Source of the DNA: Euperipatoides rowelli
Lineage: Eukaryota; Onychophora; Udeonychophora; Euonychophora; Peripatopsidae
Reading direction: 5' to 3' (one strand)
NCBI GenBank assembly: GCA_003024985.2
Contig: PXIH01S0003101.1
Length of the DNA: 13,451 nt
Within the stretch, counting starts at the first letter, position 1. Every line of letters begins with the position of its first letter. The position numbers were made by a program, and so were the translations under genes. Positions 6,601 to 13,451 of this stretch are shown piece after piece. The notes beneath the pieces are model-generated. The model did no database searches, was not told the origin of the DNA, and worked only from the letters and a program-made list of their open reading frames with translations.

Positions 6601-9125
6601 TATTATTTATCACCAGACAAGAATGTATTACTATTTTTTATTGTTATATCTCAATTAGAATTCGTCAATGTCAATCTTTTCACCTTAAAGGAAGAGCTAC
6701 CTTATACACAAATAGAAACACATAATGTACTACAAGGCTTCATATACTGTACATAGGGTTCAGTGAAGTTAATGGCTAGTAGTGACAACCACACAACTGA
6801 AATTAACTGCTGACAGTTTGGACACTACTGGAAAGCCTAACGTAGCCTTGTAATAATTAGATAAGAAATAAAAAGAACTAGCTGAATTGTAGTGAAACAA
6901 AAGTGTGAATTTATTTAACGAAGCATGACTTTAACAATAATAATTTTTATAACATAAGAATATAATGTGTCCTGAACAAGGATCAATAAATAACTACCAA
7001 GTTAATTGCTAACGAATACTTTATTCTTGAGACAACGGATCCTGCAGATCCGTTTCTAACAGTGTTAGAACATGGAATGGAATAAGTAACTTTTAGAACA
7101 TAATTTACTACTGTAATATGCGGATGAAAAATATGCATACATTGCATACTTAATATATAAATTACTGTTATTATAGTTCTCAATATATAACAGAATATAA
7201 CCGCAAAGTAAATATAATTTAATTAATAAATGTGAAATTCAGGTGACCACTCACGAAATGGTTAATATCTCAGTGGCTGGGCAAATAGCCAGAACCAATA
7301 CTAAACTCAAAGAAAAAAAAAATGTAGGTCATCAGAGTGAATCATAAAATATCAGATGAGAAATAGTGAAAAAAAAGTGAAGATAACGGTGAGCTTTGGC
7401 AACCCACGATGACAATGTGTTCTAGACTGACAATATATTTATTGAGGTGAAGCTCTAGCATCAGTCTAGGTGAAAGGTTATCAGATTTGTAACTAATAAT
7501 GTAAACAAATATGGCCACTTACACATGCTTTACATTAACAAATAGCAATAGAAAAAAATAGTACTCTACTTAATAGTAACACTTTTTCAAGCCACTATAG
7601 CAGTGGCAATGGCCACCTTTGTTATTTTGTTAATTTAGGGGAATGAGGGGAATGGCATCTGTCTTATTATTTATCAATGAGTTGCTGTACAAATGATGCA
7701 TTAAATAATTTCATTTGCATTTAAAATATAAATGTACAGTACGATGCAAAATGACCATTTCCACTTGTACTGAAGGCACAGGGTTTTTGAATTCGGTCTT
7801 AATGTTTGCCGAGATTTTTTAAAAGACCAGTGGATGTTTCATTTTTTTAAAACCCCATAAAACCGATGATGAAAAAAAAATAAAATGTTCTATAACTCTG
7901 AAATAAATAAATATTAAACACCATCAGATTCACAATTAACAGATAATACAGTATTTGAAACTTTTTATAAAACTTGCTTATTGGTCAATACTTGAGCTAG
8001 ACAATCTTTGTAAGTAAGAATGTAACAAATAAAATTTTGAGTTTTACATTTGCAAATATTTTGATATGTTGTTTTTGTAATTTTCATTGTAATTTTATTT
8101 AGTAATGACTACTGTTTAGTTATAAAGCTACATGATGTGCCCACGTGGTTCTATTCTTTAGAATTAGTTAATAATGGTAAGTCACAATACCACAAAAACT
8201 GCAATGTCGGAGTTCAAAATAGCAGTGAAATAGCAAATGTGATCTGAAATCCTTTAAATACCAAAAAGAAAAAATCAGCAAGTGTGATACAGACCTGTGT
8301 CTGGCTAGTGTGCAAGTTTTTCTTAGAATCAACTAAAAATAAAGTTGGATGGTGGCGCCACTTGGCAACATCGTAGACTCATAACATTTGTGCATGAAAT
8401 AGGGATAGTGCCCCTTAGGCAGCATGCCTTATATTGTAATCTTTAGACTTGTGTGAGGGAAGACTGTCAAATAATAAAATAAAATATTTACAATTTGTTT
8501 TACTGGTTTCAAGTTAATAACTGCAAAATTAGATGTTAAAATATTTTTTAAAAACCCTTTCTTTCCTATCAAGCTATTGCAGAGCTACCCCTTCATCATT
8601 GGATATGGGTATAGAAATTAATCAATGAAGTAGTAAATTGTACAAGCTTCAAAATCAATTTTAGTAGAGAACTTCTTATTAGCCCCTCTTTTCACCCTTA
8701 GGTTGAATAATGTCATAGATATTTGATAAATCTAGTCAGAGCAGTCTATTAACATTTTGTGTGTGGTAGTCAGGATACTAGTTTATAAAAGTGGATCTAG
8801 TTGGTCATGTTTCATATTGTTATCCATTTTAAAATGTATTATGACAGTAAAGCATGTATTAGAACAAAATGACATTGAAATAATATCTTTCATTAACATA
8901 TTTTTTTAGCTTGTATCACTCTTTAAAATAATTGAAAAAAAAATTGAAAAATAAACTGTCTTTAGTATTTTTTTTCAATCATTCTCATAAGGGTGCCCCT
9001 GAAATTTTTTCTATTGTACTTACCCGTAATAGCTGGCCTCTAATTGGCTGAATTTTTTGATCTTTAACAAGAACATTTGAATTTATACCAGCACAATTGA
9101 CCACAACATCATAGTGACCAATAAA
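505..9125 (-). CDS. DDO: D-aspartate/D-amino-acid oxidase family gene, C-terminal half, five exons, 5' part outside window
   Basis: The coding sequence is the join of 9125-9024, 5963-5902, 4041-3924, 2345-2247 and 618-505, with introns spliced out. It gives 164 codons ending in TGA, against a usual family length of about 340. Enzymes of this family use FAD to oxidise D-amino acids to 2-oxo acids, ammonia and H2O2, usually in peroxisomes. Visible family landmarks in order are DVVVNCAG, PIRGQ, HAPW, YIIPG, VVLGGTRQ, LRPYR, VVHNYGHGG and a terminal SKI. VVLGGTRQ, LRPYR and the text before VVHNYGHGG resemble mammalian D-aspartate oxidase more than D-amino-acid oxidase, hence the provisional symbol. 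The Arg at mammalian DDO position 216 is absent, however, and the site after GHG is Gly, as in DAO, so substrate preference is unsettled. All exon phases agree and there are no internal stops. The dinucleotide-binding N-terminus is missing and probably lies beyond 13451. Confidence 0.9.
508..516 (-). other. C-terminal Ser-Lys-Ile, PTS1-type peroxisomal targeting tripeptide
   Basis: The last three sense codons before the TGA at 507-505 are TCT AAA ATA. They fit the small/basic/aliphatic PTS1 rule recognised by the PEX5 receptor. Peroxisomal residence is the known location of DAO and DDO in animals. Ile in the last place is a less common variant than Leu. Confidence 0.7.
1493..1677 (-). other. 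Unassigned open segment with exon-like borders inside the intron
   Basis: On the minus strand CAATAG precedes 1677 and ATAAG|GTAAAT follows at 1493. Between them 61 codons stay open, reading TVAVPDIQLTDLTKLL, then AYPLPEIENIEGNPTLSEIK, then SVFECVLRKEEQ. Composition is protein-like (mixed charged and hydrophobic residues), and this segment is richer in G and C than the intron around it. There is no ATG in frame near the start; a stop (TAG) sits directly at the putative acceptor. The segment cannot be part of the oxidase: the flanking exons join perfectly without it, and its 185 nt would shift the frame. It may be an exon-derived pseudogene scrap, a poison or alternative exon, a transposon fragment, or chance. 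I do not recognise the family. Confidence 0.35.
1926..1970. repeat. Short degenerate direct repeat (AACTTTGGTAAGCATGAT-like)
   Basis: AACTTTGGTAAGCATGAT at 1926-1943 is followed directly by AACTTTGGTAACATTTT and then GGTAAGCAAT. The unit is about 18 bp and there are 2 to 2.5 copies. Confidence 0.6.
2069..2084. repeat. CA microsatellite
   Basis: Eight uninterrupted AC units, inside an intron. Confidence 0.95.
2247..2345 (-). CDS. DDO: DDO/DAO-like gene, fourth visible exon (33 codons)
   Basis: The acceptor is a T run ending AATAG before 2345 and the donor is TTAAAA|GTTAGT at 2247. Both borders are phase 0. It reads YAKVIEEWAGLRPYRDPLRL, then ETEIMQFDGTKLK. The core is the family motif (V/T)G(L/F)RP.R..(I/V)RLE, whose Arg (278 in mammalian DDO, 283 in human DAO) binds the substrate alpha-carboxylate; it is present here. 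LRPYR and the DG..L spacing before the next exon favour DDO; mammalian DAO has FRPVR. The donor GTTAGT is weaker than GTRAGT, but it is the only border that joins in frame to VVHNYGHGG. Confidence 0.93.
3031..3168 (+). repeat. Left inverted arm of the retroelement-like fragment
   Basis: Reads as an imperfect reverse complement of 3413-3551; long exact blocks include TAGAATGTTGCTTTTGTTTA and CTTATACATGCTCTAACAAT. Confidence 0.8.
3218..3445 (+). pseudogene. Remnant of a retroelement C-terminal coding tail
   Basis: The frame is open from 3218 to a TAA at 3443-3445, with a stop just upstream (3215-3217) and no convincing ATG start. It reads EAEIRIRKHQDCVLRNDVSI, then SVIVDHITQLANKI, then TYQRLFLEGWSIQRSNVF, then KNTGGLQSLI. 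Three traits fit the tail that follows the GIY-YIG endonuclease in Penelope-like polyproteins: a basic R.RKHQ stretch, a S.(I/V)(V/A)(D/E)H core, and a closing N.(G)G.L.SL near the stop. The catalytic GIY-YIG residues and the reverse transcriptase are absent, so the piece is a truncated, non-functional relic. The family assignment is from remembered patterns, not from a search. Confidence 0.45.
3413..3551 (-). repeat. Right inverted arm of the retroelement-like fragment
   Basis: Partner of 3031-3168. It starts inside the last codons of the retroelement-like frame and runs through its 3' untranslated part, so the left arm looks like an inverted copy of the 3' end. Confidence 0.8.
3924..4041 (-). 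CDS. DDO: DDO/DAO-like gene, third visible exon (118 nt)
   Basis: The acceptor is TTTCTTTAG before 4041 and the donor is TTTAAAG|GTAGTT at 3924. The first base A completes the Gly codon of YIIPG, and 39 further codons follow to a phase-0 end. It reads VDSVVLGGTRQLGRW, then a variable loop, then VLERCTKVIPSLK. The family consensus here is VTLGG..Q.G.W followed by (I/V)L.RC..L.PSL. LGGTRQ with an Arg matches D-aspartate oxidase, where that Arg (237 in mammalian numbering, from memory) binds the substrate side-chain carboxylate; DAO has LGGIFQ. This match is the strongest single argument for DDO over DAO. The plus-strand reading frame over the same bases is a shadow. Confidence 0.93.
4354..4655. 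mobile_element. Putative hAT-like non-autonomous element, C-over-G skewed
   Basis: The segment opens with TAGTGTACAGCCCGGGTC, which fits the short TIR style of hAT elements (YARNG start). It closes near GGCTATACATA, an imperfect inverse of TGTACAGCC. Between them the word CCCGA or CCCAA recurs about every 20-50 bases, separated by A/T-rich spacers, and G is nearly absent from the plus strand. No coding capacity. An 8-bp target duplication is not evident, so the borders are approximate. Confidence 0.4.
4725..4770. repeat. Perfect 18-bp inverted repeat with 10-nt loop
   Basis: The left arm 4725-4742 (TTACATGAAATTTTATAT) is the exact reverse complement of 4753-4770; the loop is ACTGTCCTGC. It lies just beyond the hAT-like element. 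There is no sign of a larger precursor fold. Confidence 0.9.
5220..5235 (+). repeat. G-rich run
   Basis: GGGGGGGAGGGAGG in an otherwise G-poor intron; low-complexity sequence. Confidence 0.8.
5902..5963 (-). CDS. DDO: DDO/DAO-like gene, second visible exon (62 nt)
   Basis: The acceptor is TCTTGCAG before 5963 and the donor is CCTGG|GTGAGT at 5902. The exon starts in phase 0 and ends two bases into a Gly codon that is completed by the first base of the next exon. It reads VHAPWIKQF, then VDGETYIIP and the split Gly. This aligns with the family segment around V(D/Q)APW and Y(I/Y)(I/Y)PG in the substrate domain. The loop between APW and YIIPG is short, like DDO, rather than extended as in mammalian DAO. 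The Tyr of TYIIPG corresponds to a substrate-contacting Tyr (223 in mammalian DDO). The position of DDO Arg216 appears to be Phe or Val here. Confidence 0.92.
6177..6390. mobile_element. Fold-back (long inverted repeat) element of about 210 bp
   Basis: Inner arms 6244-6272 and 6288-6316 are a perfect 29-bp inverted repeat around a 15-nt loop (6273-6287). Homology continues outward with small gaps: AGACATCAAAACTTCCAGA at 6362-6380 mirrors TCTGGAAGTTTTGATGTCT at 6185-6203. Almost the whole element is therefore one hairpin, typical of fold-back MITEs. No coding capacity; target duplications were not identified. The near-perfect inner arms suggest a fairly recent insertion, while the outer arms are more diverged. 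Confidence 0.75.
6408..6470. mobile_element. GC-rich scrap resembling a hAT-type terminus
   Basis: GGCTGGGCCCCCTGGATGTC followed by AGCCCCTCCCCCCTCGTG stands out from the AT-rich surroundings. Its minus strand has the runs of G and the CCAGGGGGCCC wording often seen at ends of hAT elements in invertebrate genomes. It abuts the fold-back element. The family call is by resemblance only. Confidence 0.3.
7035..7070. repeat. Two adjacent perfect 7-bp hairpins
   Basis: ACGGATC-CTGCA-GATCCGT (7035-7053) is followed with no gap by TTCTAAC-AGT-GTTAGAA (7054-7070). The first is GC-richer than its surroundings. Function unknown; possibly a transposon end. Confidence 0.8.
9024..9125 (-). CDS. DDO: DDO/DAO-like gene, first visible coding exon (34 codons)
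   Basis: On the minus strand a T-rich tract ending in TTTTAG precedes the exon at 9125, and CGG|GTAAGT ends it at 9024. Both borders are phase 0. It reads FIGHYDVVVNCAG near the start and QPIRGQLLR at the end. The segment DVVVNC(A/S/T)G, followed about 15 residues later by P(I/V/G)RGQ, is a hallmark of D-amino-acid and D-aspartate oxidases; it belongs to the FAD-binding part just before the substrate domain. The next exon continues directly as VHAPW, the order known from human DAO and DDO. The preceding exon was not found in the 4.3 kb between 9126 and the window end. Confidence 0.93.
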
Positions 9126-9478
9126 CTAAAAGAAAAAAAAAATTGAAACGGTTCCTTAATATTGAGAGTTTTTAGAAAAGAAACAAGAAATAACCCGAGT
9201 ATTTTGTAAATTATAAGACATTTAAAATATTTTCATGATATTAAGTCACTCTTTGTGGAAAGTTTTTTTTTTTCATATGGGAGACTTTTTGAAATTATTT
9301 TTATAGAAGTATTACGATTAATTTATACTAGCAAATAATCCTGTTACATAGGCATTAAACATTTTTTTTTGTTTAAGCCCTTTTTATCTAAGAGAAAACA
9401 CCACTTATAGTTTCTAAAAATAGTTCCCACGCCGGTCTTTTAAGCCCATTAAACTTTTTATTTTTTTTATATCGCAGT

Positions 9479-9493
9479 GAGAGAGAGAGAGAA
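9479..9493. repeat. GA microsatellite
   Basis: Seven uninterrupted GA units followed by an A-rich tract. Confidence 0.95.
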
Positions 9494-9942
9494 GAAAAAA
9501 GGTTTTGAATAAGCCCGTTAGATGGCACTGTAACTGGCTTCGAACATGTTACAGTATATACTGTATAAATTACAAACTATAAAAATTAATCATAATGCTC
9601 TTTAATAGCAAACGCCATATACATAACATGAGATTGTAAAAATGCGGGACACAATCTACTTCCTTTACACGTGTGAATCACAGCTAATATATTCATAGTG
9701 TTTTATTTATATGTGCAAATTCTCTGTAGTACAAAAAACGTTATGCATATGTCTTGGGGGTCAGACTCTCGGAATGGTTCTTGCCATTCACAAGAAGTGT
9801 TGTTATTAAGTGATTGATTTGGTGAGAGCCATATCCAAGGAGTGTGTACTGCTCCTTATTTTCTAATATGGCATCTTTAAGTTTTATTTTGGGATTTATG
9901 ATTTATTTATTATAGCTGATTTTCTGTGTCATGATATCGTTA

Positions 9943-9981
9943 GTTTTCTAAAAGTTCCTGTACCAGAAACTTTTAGAAAAC
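9943..9981. repeat. Perfect 14-bp inverted repeat with 11-nt loop
   Basis: GTTTTCTAAAAGTT at 9943-9956 is the exact reverse complement of 9968-9981. Confidence 0.9.
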
Positions 9982-10057
9982 CAAGCATTCCTGTTTGGTT
10001 TTAGTACACATCATTTCTACGTTCATTTTAATTCTTACCTTCAATATTTTGCGGTGA

Positions 10058-10357
10058 TCAGCGCTGGTTTGACAGACTGGGGCCCGATTCATTTTTTTCC
10101 ATTTGCTCTAACTTCTCCACTACAGCCGTTACCCTCTCCTCATCCCTTGTGGCCTGCTCCTCAGCCATCTCAACACGCATCTCCGCCACCATTCTCTCCT
10201 CATTCACCAAATTTAGGCTTTCCAAAGGAGCCACATTTTGAGCCTCTACCTCTGTATTGGTGGCATTCACAGCTTGGAGAGCACTATCGCTTTCTTCAAG
10301 TCTCCCATCCAAATAGTTAAAAAAAAAACTTTGATTTGGCTTAGGATTACCACTCAT
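10058..10357 (-). CDS. Unrecognised acidic coiled-coil reading frame, possibly a gene or transposon fragment
   Basis: From the first ATG (10357-10355) the frame gives 99 codons to TGA at 10058; in-frame codons continue upstream only to a stop at 10384-10382. It reads MSGNPKPNQSFFFNYLDG, then an acidic stretch, then a heptad-like segment such as EERMVAEMRVEMAEEQATRD and EERVTAVVEKLEQMEKNE, which predicts a coiled coil. GC content is clearly higher than in the flanks and codon use looks protein-like, so I favour real or recently decayed coding sequence. A good donor-like ATTGAAG|GTAAGAATT lies downstream (about 10037), past the stop. It could be a single-exon fragment of a transposon accessory protein, a terminal exon of another gene, or a retrocopy. 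The plus-strand Pro-rich frame over the same bases is its shadow. I do not know the family. Confidence 0.4.
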   Translation of the reverse strand: MSGNPKPNQSFFFNYLDGRLEESDSALQAVNATNTEVEAQNVAPLESLNLVNEERMVAEMRVEMAEEQATRDEERVTAVVEKLEQMEKNESGPSLSNQR

Positions 10358-10545
10358 AGTGCTGCTTGGCTCGAATTCCAATCAAAAAATGAAGCTAAAC
10401 CTTAGTCCAGAAATAAGGTGGGTTAGGCATGCTTTTCATGGAATTTCTCCTTTGTTTGCTCGTGAGTTTTAACACCTTTAAATTAAAAACAGAGAATACC
10501 AGGAAATAGTGGCATAAACTTTTTTTTTCATTATTTTTTTATTTT

Positions 10546-10735
10546 GTGCATAGTAATGTGGAAAATTAGCTTACAGCAATTTTTCACAAGTAATAGTAAT
10601 ATAAATTAGCACGTTAGTTGAATATTCTCTAATGTTTATAATACCTTTCACAAGTAATGATAACATAAATTAGTAGTTAACTGTACCATAATGTCATTTT
10701 GGTACCTTTCATAAGTGATAGCTTCAGATTTTTTT
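10546..10735. repeat. Degenerate tandem repeat, unit about 62 bp, three to four copies
   Basis: TTTCACAAGTAAT starts at 10582 and again at 10646; TTTCATAAGTGAT starts at 10707, giving spacings of 64 and 61 bp. Each unit continues with ATAAATTAG or similar and ends with (AT/GT)ACC. A weaker partial copy precedes at about 10546 (GTGCATAGTAATG). Confidence 0.7.
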
Positions 10736-13086
10736 TTTTAAACAAATCGAGATTTTTACTGTACTATATCCTTAAGTTTTTAAGTTTTACCTAAAGTTTC
10801 TATCAACCGAAGTTAACTTCAATCTCAAATAAAAGAACAAAAATCATTCTAATTAGTTTACTTTAAATAATTAATCATCTTTTTTGCTCATGAAAGTTAA
10901 ACAGGCTTATTGATCAGATATTATTACTTTTAAAATAATACAGTCAGTAGGCCTATTATAAAACTTTGTAATCCCATCTCATAATAATATATAGTATAAA
11001 TTGAAAACTTGTTAATAATAAATCTTGTAGAATTTTCCTTAAAAATTGTTTGCTCATCTTTTAGTTCTAACTTTCACTTATTTCATAACATCCCAAATAC
11101 CATTTTTTATTTAAATGCCAGTATACAGCAGATCATTTTTGTATAAGAAATTTAGCCTAGTCCAGTAATTCACTGATAAAAATTGTATACCTCCTTTCCT
11201 ATAAGATATATTTTTTAATCTTAATTCTTTTTATGCACTCTATTTATAGTGCCAATATCAAATTAAATTAATGCCAGAATTATTTTTCAAAATTCATGGT
11301 TTATAAATTTTCCATACTTTTGTATGACAATTTTTCATTACAAATGTCCCTTAACGAAAGTGGCAATCTAATTTAACCAAACGTGATTTTTAGTCCAAGG
11401 CTTGAATTCAATATTAATTCTTTTGAACAAGTTTTCACTTAACAACAAGCATCTATCTCATCAACATCCCAACAACACAGTATTGAATGTAAATGTTTTT
11501 TAAGTAATCTTTGATGGTTTTTCTTAGTTATTTTTTTATACTTACTCATTTCATAACCTGGACAAATATGTAAACCTGCTCTGTCAGATTTCATCTGCTA
11601 CTGTATACTCAATAATTTGGTCATTTTTTTTTAACTTTAAATTACCTGTTAGTGAAGCTCCCTTTTGTTTTCAAATGGACCCCTATTGCAAGAACTAATC
11701 CTTTGATACAGGGGCTCATCTTCTTCATCGCCAAATTAGCTGTGTTTATTTCCCCATGGTATTTTTTCTCCTTCCAGACCACCTTGATTTGACTTTGAGA
11801 TATTTAATTTATTTTAGTAAGAAAACCTCTTTTTGAAATTTAATTGGTTAAAAAAATAGAGAAATTAGTACTGTCAGCTAATTTACCTTAAAATTTTAGT
11901 CCCCATCTTCACAAAATTTTATGACCTTTTCCTGCACATTACCTGTATTATAATTTCTCAACCTAGAAATCAAGATTTTTTTTACAAGAAATTCAGCAAG
12001 AGTACAATTTAACTTTGATTTAAACTGTCAAGTAAACCTGCAGACCAGTCCACCTACACTGCTGGTTTCATACCAAGCTAAGAAATTGTTATAAACTATA
12101 TTTAAAAGCTTAACCATGCCTAGATACTACTCAACTCAATAAGAAGTGATTAACATCACTCTCATAGCAATCGAATGGATGGACGAAGAAGCCAAATATC
12201 GCAGAAGTAATATCAAGGATGAATGACCTCCATGCATTATCACCATTCAGACGTTATATGAAGAGATGAGAAGATGAACCAGATCTTAAATGTTAACTAC
12301 TATATTTGTCGTATCAAAAAAGAAGATTTCCGAACGCTGAACTTTAAAAAAAAGAATATTATAATTATTTACTAATCTTCAACCTGTCTATCATCAAGTC
12401 ATGAACCTTTCCTTTTAACCACTTCAAGAAATTTACTTTAACCAAGTCTGCTTCAATCAAAATCCACCTGATGTCTTCATACTGTGTTAGATTTATTAAA
12501 CATTGTTACAAAGATTTTTTTTTTGCATAACACTCGTACCCTGACTATCTATGCACTATTCACTTTTTTTTGTTTGTATAAAGTATTATAATAACATAGC
12601 CGGTTAGACTCCGTTAGCTGCCCACCACTATTTTTATTTATTTATTTTTCAGTTTTTATTTTATTTCTTAGTTTATTAATGTTAAGTATTTTTTAAACAT
12701 ATTATACATTTAAATAATTGGAATAAATAATTTGCATTTATTTGTAATTTAATTTATTGACGGACTATTTTTTCATTATTGATTTTACTGTCATAATGGC
12801 TTAAATTATGTTGTAAGGCCTGATATGCTACTTATGTAGAATATCAGCCTGAGAGGGAAAATTAGTGACCAGAGCGTTTTCACCCCCACAATACCCTGAG
12901 CTGTCAGAAATGATATTTGGACACAAAGAAACCAAGAAACAAAATGTACTGGAAAAACATAATTTATTCTGAGATAAAATATATATTAGGTAATAGTAAT
13001 ATGATAGTATGCTTATGGAAAGATATTATATTATTACACAAAACACAATTACAATGATATGCTCATAATAATGAAAAATACATTAG

Positions 13087-13099
13087 GTGTGTGTGTGTT
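13087..13099. repeat. Short GT microsatellite
   Basis: About six GT units upstream of the hAT-like termini. Confidence 0.85.
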
Positions 13100-13181
13100 C
13101 TGATTTCAGTTGGATCATGATGATAAGGAGAGGAGAACAAAATATGGAAATGTTATTGCAGTAATATTATTTGATAAGCAG

Positions 13182-13298
13182 CAGTGGCGTAAGGTAAAGA
13201 AAATGGGCCCCAATGCATCTATAGCTCAAGGGCCCTTAAAGTTACCAGTGTTTGCCAATGTGGACCCAGCCTATGGACGACTCCAGCCTAAAGAACTA
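13182..13298 (+). mobile_element. hAT-like 5' terminus (CAGTGGCGTA...)
   Basis: CAGTGGCGTAAGG, then ATGGGCCCCAATGCA and AAGGGCCCTTAAA. CAGTGGCG is a very common start for hAT-family terminal repeats in invertebrate genomes, usually followed by GGGCCCC wording as here. Only this end is visible, and the partner and the 8-bp duplication are not identified. Confidence 0.4.
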
Positions 13299-13355
13299 CA
13301 GGGCCGGACCCGGGGGGGCGGGGGAGGAGGTGAGCCCAAATTTGGAGAGGGGCAG
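13299..13355 (+). mobile_element. Second hAT-like terminus (CAGGGCCGGACCC + G-run)
   Basis: CAGGGCCGGACCCGGGGGGG, then CGGGGGAGGAGG, which is the CAGGGCCGG(A/C)CC plus poly-G style of another hAT subfamily. It lies 117 bp after the first terminus in the same orientation, so one element may have inserted into or beside the other. The G-tracts could form a quadruplex. Confidence 0.4.
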
Positions 13356-13451
13356 TATTATGGTTGTAAATATTTTCATAAGCTTTTTTATTTTTTGGTT
13401 GTGTGAACCATTTCTTGTGTTATTTGTGGCCATATTATCCATAATTAATCA

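Larger units (their letters stand above)
5964..9023 (-). other. Intron between the first and second visible exons (3060 nt)
   Basis: It starts with GTAAGT and ends with TCTTGCAG. It includes the fold-back element (about 6177-6390), a GC-rich transposon scrap (about 6408-6470) and twin hairpins (7035-7070). Between about 7200 and 9020 I see only AT-rich DNA with no supported gene. Confidence 0.85.
9126..13451 (-). other. Upstream intron or 5' region of the oxidase gene (at least 4.3 kb)
   Basis: No exon coding for the missing N-terminal half (GxGxxG, DVAAG or the GFR.LT region) could be recognised with confidence. The stretch holds a GA microsatellite, a hairpin (9943-9981), the coiled-coil frame (10058-10357), a degenerate tandem repeat (10546-10735) and hAT-like termini at 13182 and 13299. 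Between about 11900 and 12560 the plus strand is rich in C and poor in G, without recognisable coding. Confidence 0.6.

Noticed and set aside
6983-7183. 66-codon minus-strand frame
   Set aside because: No recognisable motif, an intronic position, and a composition typical of AT-rich chance frames; it also spans the twin hairpins.
8352-8361. GTGGCGCCAC perfect 10-bp palindrome
   Set aside because: Short palindromes of this size are expected by chance in 13 kb, and nothing nearby suggests a regulatory site.
9695-9845. About 50 open codons on the minus strand (reading HTPWIWLSPNQ and EWQEPFRESDPQD)
   Set aside because: No ATG, no plausible acceptor and no family match; length is within chance for this composition.
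10037-10073. Possible short oxidase exon ending at ATTGAAG|GTAAGAATT
   Set aside because: The phase would fit and the donor is good, but the encoded residues (CQTSADHRKILK) share nothing with the family segment expected before DVVVNC, and the bases overlap the end of the coiled-coil frame.
10054-10320. Pro/His-rich plus-strand frame
   Set aside because: It is the antisense shadow of the acidic coiled-coil frame; its low-complexity Pro content is what the complement of Glu/Gly/Ala-rich codons produces.
12140-12350. Purine-rich stretch with partial open frames on the plus strand
   Set aside because: It looks like it could be a retroelement tail, but every frame is interrupted and I could not match any family motif.
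12810-12960. Minus-strand open stretch after a T-rich CCAG acceptor-like site (reading SSGYCGGENALVTNFPSQ)
   Set aside because: It ends at a stop without a donor and shows no oxidase-family residues; too little support to call an exon.
13110-13406. 98-codon plus-strand frame with a Gly-rich stretch
   Set aside because: It starts at TTG, runs through two hAT-like termini and a poly-G tract, and has no domain logic; it is most likely chance readthrough of repeat DNA.

Overview
This is a very AT-rich, intron-dominated stretch of animal nuclear DNA. It has long poly-A/T runs, GT-AG introns, dispersed transposon debris and no bacterial gene organisation. I infer an invertebrate metazoan, possibly marine, but cannot name the species. 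One unresolved base (n) lies at 2964.

The only gene I can support firmly is on the minus strand. Five coding exons (9024-9125, 5902-5963, 3924-4041, 2247-2345, 505-618) join in frame with GT-AG introns. Together they give 164 codons, the C-terminal half of an FAD-dependent D-amino-acid oxidase family protein of about 340 residues. Across most of its length it looks closer to D-aspartate oxidase (DDO) than to D-amino-acid oxidase (DAO). The active-site residues are a mixture of the two types. The protein ends in Ser-Lys-Ile, a peroxisomal PTS1-type signal. The N-terminal exons, including the FAD-binding GxGxxG motif, were not found and presumably lie beyond 13451. No disabling change is visible in the part present.

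Layout by coordinate: 1-504 holds the 3' UTR with a candidate poly(A) signal and downstream flank. 619-2246 is an intron with a CA microsatellite and an unexplained open segment with splice-like borders (1493-1677). 2346-3923 is an intron carrying a decayed retroelement-like fragment between inverted arms, perhaps Penelope-like. 4042-5901 is an intron with a C-rich, hAT-like non-autonomous element and a perfect 18-bp hairpin. 5964-9023 is an intron with a long fold-back element, a GC-rich transposon scrap and twin hairpins. 9126-13451 lies upstream of the first visible exon. It contains a GC-rich acidic coiled-coil reading frame (10058-10357), a degenerate roughly 62-bp tandem repeat, and two hAT-like termini near the right edge.

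I see no CRISPR array, rRNA, tRNA or multi-gene system. The intronic sequence is mostly mobile-element residue inside and upstream of one metabolic gene.
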